A stretch of 64,000 nucleotides of DNA. Source: JANXSF01 sp043745195 (GTDB taxonomy: Bacteria; Acidobacteriota; Terriglobia; Bryobacterales; Bryobacteraceae). Positions 60,687 to 64,000 of the stretch are shown piece by piece (the stretch's first letter is position 1; the number at the start of each line of letters is the position of its first letter). The notes under the pieces were generated by a model that saw nothing but the letters and a program-made list of their open reading frames with translations, searched no databases and was not told where the DNA came from. The position numbers and the translations under genes were made by a program. The DNA lies in the NCBI GenBank assembly GCA_043745195.1, contig JAYTTF010000095.1:1-64000 (forward strand), given 5' to 3'.

Positions 60687-61920
60687 TTACTTCAATGTCT
60701 CCAGCAGAGCCTTGCTGATCTTGGCCACCACGTGGATTTGTGGATCCACCACTTCAGCAATGTCGTATTTGATAGAAGTTCCAAGAACAATCGCCGATTC
60801 GTTGGCTGTCAACTTATAGTCACGTTCTAGCCAACTGGCTAGTAGCTTGTTGCATCGCTTCCGTTAAAGAATTTTGAATCCCGGAAGCCATCAGAAATTC
60901 GTCGCTTTCCATGCGTGGAGCCTGGGTACTCTTGCCGCGAATTAAATCAACCGTAAATTCCACATCCATAGAGGTCTCAAGGGCATCTGCATTTAATTCT
61001 CCGTCTCCCTGCGGCGCATGTCCGTCACCAACAAACAGCAATGCCCCTTACTGGTTCACAGGCAAATACATGGTTACTCCTTCTCGCAAGCCGTTGTAGT
61101 CCATGTTGCCCCCGAATGATCCGGGCCAGCCCGTGCGAAAAGCTTGGTTGCTCGCAGGTGCCACAGCCACGCAACCCAACATCGGTTGCAGCTTCACTCG
61201 GAAATTCTTCAGACGATTAGTGGGCTTGGCAAGGGATGCATAGCCCGCTTGCCTGTCCTACTTCCACTCGGCATTAAAATTATCGTCATATTTGGCGTTT
61301 CTGGCATAGTTTGCTGTTAGGACATAAGACGTAATTCTATCCCCACTGCCGGCAGAATCCCGATTCAAACGAATGAGCTTAAACTTCACCACCAAAGTGT
61401 CACCTGGCATAGCACCTTCCACGTAGAACGGCCCAGTTTGTGGATTGCCACCCAATGATCGCCTTGCACCCTTTGAGTCTCTGCCTCCTGCATCCACCGT
61501 CGGTTGCGATTACGGTATCTCCTGGCGACACCCGAAGTTCAGCAGGAATGGTTCCAGTGAAAAGTCTGTGAAACTTTGTGGGCTCAAAGCGATGGGTCTG
61601 CGGAGATGTGCTGGCCAATTTCACCCGACGAGACGCCTTCCAGGTTGATTCCTCGCCCTCTGAACTGACTGTTCCTGCCATCTCATCGCCCCGCACTTTT
61701 CCCCGTGAATTTGGCAATCATTTTGCCGTCTGGGTTAACACCATTGAAGACCAAGACTCGTTTTCAAACGTGCCTTCTATTTTTAAGTCGTTCATAGACC
61801 CGGTAAGCTTAGCTCCATCCACTTTGAATTCCGCCCGCATTGGCGAACCTGCTTCATCAAAACGAACAAGTTTTATTGACCATGAACTGGAAATCTCAGC
61901 AGCGAAGTTGATTGTGGGGT
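60687..61920 (-). pseudogene. Decayed acetamidase/formamidase (FmdA/AmdA) gene
   Basis: Read on the minus strand, conserved pieces of the FmdA/AmdA family survive in order but in different frames: MRAEFKVDGAKLTGSMNDLK, HRFEPTKFHRLFTGTIPAELRVSPGDTVIAT, GGRDSKGARRSLGGNPQTGPFYVEGAMPGDTLVVKF (in part), then GSFGGNMDYNGLREGVTMYLPVNQ, GALLFVGDGHAPQGDGELNADALETSMDVEF and ESDEFLMASG. Lesions include a TGA-type break after QTAK, a frameshift after DTVIAT-DGG, an in-frame TAG after NAEWK, a TAA after LPVNQ and a frameshift after QATSQL. The enzyme would hydrolyse formamide or acetamide. No full reading frame remains. Confidence 0.85.
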
Positions 61921-62065
61921 AATAGCGAACAGAACAGTGTTTTTGACATGTACATTCCTAAAAATGCCATACGCACACCCAGTCAATTCGTTCTTCCAAA
62001 TATCGAAAACTCACCACCTTATTATTTCTATTGCCATTGCGCGAATTTCGTGCCATAATCTTTTC

Positions 62066-62323
62066 ATGAGCACCACTGGAACAGTCATGGTGGATACATC
62101 TGGAAGAATGGTAATTCCTTCCAAAATGCGCCAAACATTAGGCATCGAGGGCGGAGGTGAATTAGTGGTAACAATCGAAAATGGACGATTGCAGCTTTAT
62201 CCTAAAGCTGCTGGCCGCCAAGCCGCTCGCCAAGCGGTCCGGCAATTGGTTCCCAATGGCGAGTCGCTAGCGGATGAGCTTTCCGCAGATCGGGAAAACG
62301 AAGCCAATCGCGAAGGTGCCTGA
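62066..62323 (+). CDS. vapB: AbrB/SpoVT-type (VapB-like) antitoxin
   Basis: 85 residues from the ATG at 62066; the reading can be extended to 61937 without gain. The swapped-hairpin AbrB fold is seen in GTVMVDTSGRMVIPSKMRQTLGI near 5-28 and ELVVTIENGRLQLYP near 34, followed by an Arg/Ala-rich helix (AAGRQAARQAVRQLV) that probably binds the toxin and a tail with DELSADRE. It overlaps the PIN toxin gene. Such antitoxins bind their own promoter; the 145-base region upstream after the decayed acetamidase gene should hold it. Confidence 0.85.
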   Translation: MSTTGTVMVDTSGRMVIPSKMRQTLGIEGGGELVVTIENGRLQLYPKAAGRQAARQAVRQLVPNGESLADELSADRENEANREGA

Positions 62324-62711
62324 GCGGGTGCCGAATCCTGAAGCAATTCTAGACTCTTCCGCCGTCCTCGCGTGGTTACAAGAAGAGCGCGGGTCAGACA
62401 AGGTGGAGGAGATTCTGGACCGTGCCGCCATTTCTGCGGTCAATGCTACAGAAGTTGTCCATAAACTAATTAATCGTGGAGCTACTCGGGAAAAGGCCCA
62501 GCAGATTCTTGATCAGATGTCCCTTCCCGTTCTTGATTTCACGGAAGCCATGTCTCGAGAATGTGCAGGACTATCTCACCACCCGGGTTTAGCGTTAGGA
62601 GACCGGGCTTGCCTCGCAACCGGCCTCACTCTGGGAATTCCAGTTTTCACCGCAGACCGCCGATGGGGTGCCCTTGTCCCGCCCGAAGCCGTTCGGCTTA
62701 TCCGCTCCTAA
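62316..62711 (+). CDS. vapC: PIN domain toxin (VapC-like)
   Basis: 131 residues from the GTG at 62316, which overlaps the antitoxin stop; an ATG at 62274 is also in frame and overlaps by 50 bases. PIN-domain acidic residues are present: Asp in AILDSSAVLAWLQEE, Glu in NATEVVHKL, Asp in LALGDRACLATG and Asp in PVFTADRRWG. VapC toxins cut tRNA or rRNA. It is followed 8 bases later by the L-fuconate dehydratase gene, an unusual neighbour for a toxin-antitoxin module. Confidence 0.85.
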   Translation: MPERVPNPEAILDSSAVLAWLQEERGSDKVEEILDRAAISAVNATEVVHKLINRGATREKAQQILDQMSLPVLDFTEAMSRECAGLSHHPGLALGDRACLATGLTLGIPVFTADRRWGALVPPEAVRLIRS

Positions 62712-62718
62712 AGCGATT

Positions 62719-64000
62719 ATGACGCCCAAGCACAAGATCCTTTCACTCGACGTCCTCGACATTCGCTATCCCACCGTTCGTCTTGGTTTGGCCGGGTCCG
62801 ACCCAAGACACTTAGCCCCCAACTATTCCTGTGCAATCACAGTTCTACGGACAAGCGCCGGGTTGGAGGGCCGGTCTTTAGTCTTCACCATTGGATCGGG
62901 CACTGAAATTCAGAAGGCTGCGATAGAAGCTCTTCGGCCTTATGTGGTTGGACGAAACCTTGAGGACTTTATCGCCGAGCCTGGATACTTTGCGCAAGCC
63001 TTAGCGGAGCACCATCAACTCCGCTGGTTAGCACTGGGAACTTACAGAATGGCCGTTGGCGGTGTTGTTAACGCGCTTTGGGACCTGTGGGCAAAGAGCG
63101 AGGGCGTGCCCATGTGGAAGTTGCTGACCAGCCTCCCGCCGGAACGAATCGTCCAATCCATTGACTTCCACCATCTGCGCGACGCAATCACCGAGGACGA
63201 ACTACTGGAAATGTTGAACACGCGTCTCGGTGCGCGGGATACGAATCTGGCTAAGCTCGAACGCCAAGGTCCGAAAGTGTATAGCACTGCCGGATGGTCA
63301 GGTCGTCCGCTTACCGAAGTCAGGAAGTTGTGCAGCGCATTGTATGCTCAGGGTACTCGAGCATTCAAAGCGAAGGTAGGCCGCGGTCAGCAGTATGATC
63401 GCGCCAGAGCGCTGGACGAAGACCGCAAGATGCTGCAGGCAATTCGCGATTCAACCGGACCAGATGCCTTGTTGCTAACCGACGCCAATCAGAACCTCGG
63501 GGACTGGCGCAATGCCGCAAGCTACATGGCTGAGCTTTCGGACTACAAGCTGCTGTTCATTGAAGAGGCTATCGCATACAACGACGTCTTAGGCCATATC
63601 AAGCTTCGAGAAGCTTTGGAACCATTAGGAATCGGCGTCGCTGGTGGTGAGCAAGCCCCGGATGCTGTCACTTTCAAACAACTCCTCGCTGGGGGCGGGC
63701 TGACGCATTGCCAAATTGACGGTGCGCGTGTTGGCGGAGTGAATGAGCTTTTCGCGATTGTTGCGATGGCTGCCAAATATGGAGTGCCTGTTTGTCCGCA
63801 TAGCGGTGGAATCGGTCTTGGGCAATTAGTGGGTCCGATGTCTGTTTTTGACCAAGCCTGGTTCGGCAGTGAAGGCCGATTGCTTGAGTACCTTGAGTTC
63901 TTGCAGGAAGGAGTTTTTCAATATCCATTGCTTGTGCGGGATGGTCACTATGTTCTACCTTCCGCCCCAGGCTGGGGTCTTGAGATGGAAGCGGAATTTG
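62719..64000 (+). CDS. fucD: L-fuconate dehydratase-like enolase superfamily protein (partial)
   Basis: The reading from the ATG at 62719 runs open to the window end (427 codons) and lacks only the last residues. It matches L-fuconate dehydratase: LDVLDIRYPTVRLGLAGSD near 8, YSCAITVLRTSAGLEGRSLVFTIGSG in part near 35, GGVVNALWDLWAK near 115, the catalytic Lys in FKAKVG near 218, metal Asp in LLTDANQN near 257, Glu in LFIEEA near 279, Glu in GGEQAPDA near 312 and His in CPHSGGIG near 358. The full enzyme is about 440 residues, so nearly all is here. It dehydrates L-fuconate in the non-phosphorylated fucose pathway. The rest of the pathway would lie past the window edge. Confidence 0.9.
   Translation, partial: MTPKHKILSLDVLDIRYPTVRLGLAGSDPRHLAPNYSCAITVLRTSAGLEGRSLVFTIGSGTEIQKAAIEALRPYVVGRNLEDFIAEPGYFAQALAEHHQLRWLALGTYRMAVGGVVNALWDLWAKSEGVPMWKLLTSLPPERIVQSIDFHHLRDAITEDELLEMLNTRLGARDTNLAKLERQGPKVYSTAGWSGRPLTEVRKLCSALYAQGTRAFKAKVGRGQQYDRARALDEDRKMLQAIRDSTGPDALLLTDANQNLGDWRNAASYMAELSDYKLLFIEEAIAYNDVLGHIKLREALEPLGIGVAGGEQAPDAVTFKQLLAGGGLTHCQIDGARVGGVNELFAIVAMAAKYGVPVCPHSGGIGLGQLVGPMSVFDQAWFGSEGRLLEYLEFLQEGVFQYPLLVRDGHYVLPSAPGWGLEMEAEF

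Noticed and set aside
60687..61920. Selenocysteine reading of the interrupted acetamidase gene, suggested by selA in the window
   Set aside because: The in-frame stops I can place between conserved blocks are TAG and TAA, and there are frameshifts, so decay explains it.

Overview
The window reads as a piece of chromosome from a Gram-negative environmental bacterium, most likely an Acidobacteriota member of the Bryobacterales (Solibacter-like) group. This is inferred from gene content only: a very long Oar-type TonB-dependent receptor with an N-terminal carboxypeptidase-regulatory-like domain, DUF1501/DUF1552/DUF1553/DUF1592 planctomycete-type proteins, a DUF2934 protein, LpxA and LolA (so an LPS-bearing outer membrane), and an EF-P of the TPGNLRG loop type. 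There is no rRNA, tRNA, CRISPR array or intact insertion sequence that I can see.

Layout. 1-1800: two overlapping calcineurin-like phosphoesterases. 1862-9500: one tightly packed minus-strand operon for a type IV pilus/type II secretion inner-membrane platform (lolA, gspF/pilC, gspE/pilB, pilM, pilN, pilO, a GspC/PilP-like protein, and a pseudopilin with collagen-like and Asn/Pro repeats); no secretin is present. 9500-10933: an accessory patch with an intact Uma2-type nuclease gene and two fragments of a second copy flanking an Imm26-like gene. 10989-14918: a Tat-exported threonine aldolase homologue and a two-repeat M16 peptidase. 15492-23903: four genes forming two cytochrome/DUF1501-type pairs. 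23957-32132: a polyamine and membrane cluster (SPFH protein, S-adenosylmethionine decarboxylase, two DUF4178 proteins, a 61-residue membrane peptide, DUF350, membrane-anchored spermidine synthase, two FAD amine-oxidase-like proteins). This is the most system-like block of the window.

32390-34444: plus-strand DUF2934, Yip1 and RidA genes and a decayed LOG-family gene. 34567-45786: TonB receptor, lpxA, a PH-like membrane protein, DUF2461, a small secreted protein, miaA, a TPR protein and a probable circularly permuted ATP-grasp protein. 45959-51395: S46 peptidase, DUF72, guaB and efp. 51360-58426: a minus-strand operon starting with a glycosyltransferase and GDP-sugar-type nucleotide genes, continuing through a UPF0104 flippase-like protein and a PIG-L deacetylase, and ending in selA. 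58599-60620: a secreted subtilase with a P-domain. 60687-61920: a decayed acetamidase/formamidase gene. 62066-64000: a VapBC-type module and the start of an L-fuconate dehydratase gene cut by the window edge.

How the parts fit: the pilus/secretion platform, LolA, LpxA, TonB receptor, M16, S46 and S8 peptidases all point to a lifestyle of exporting enzymes and taking up breakdown products. The 23957-32132 cluster combines polyamine synthesis, probable polyamine oxidation and membrane-organising proteins in one run of overlapping genes, which suggests one stress or envelope pathway.
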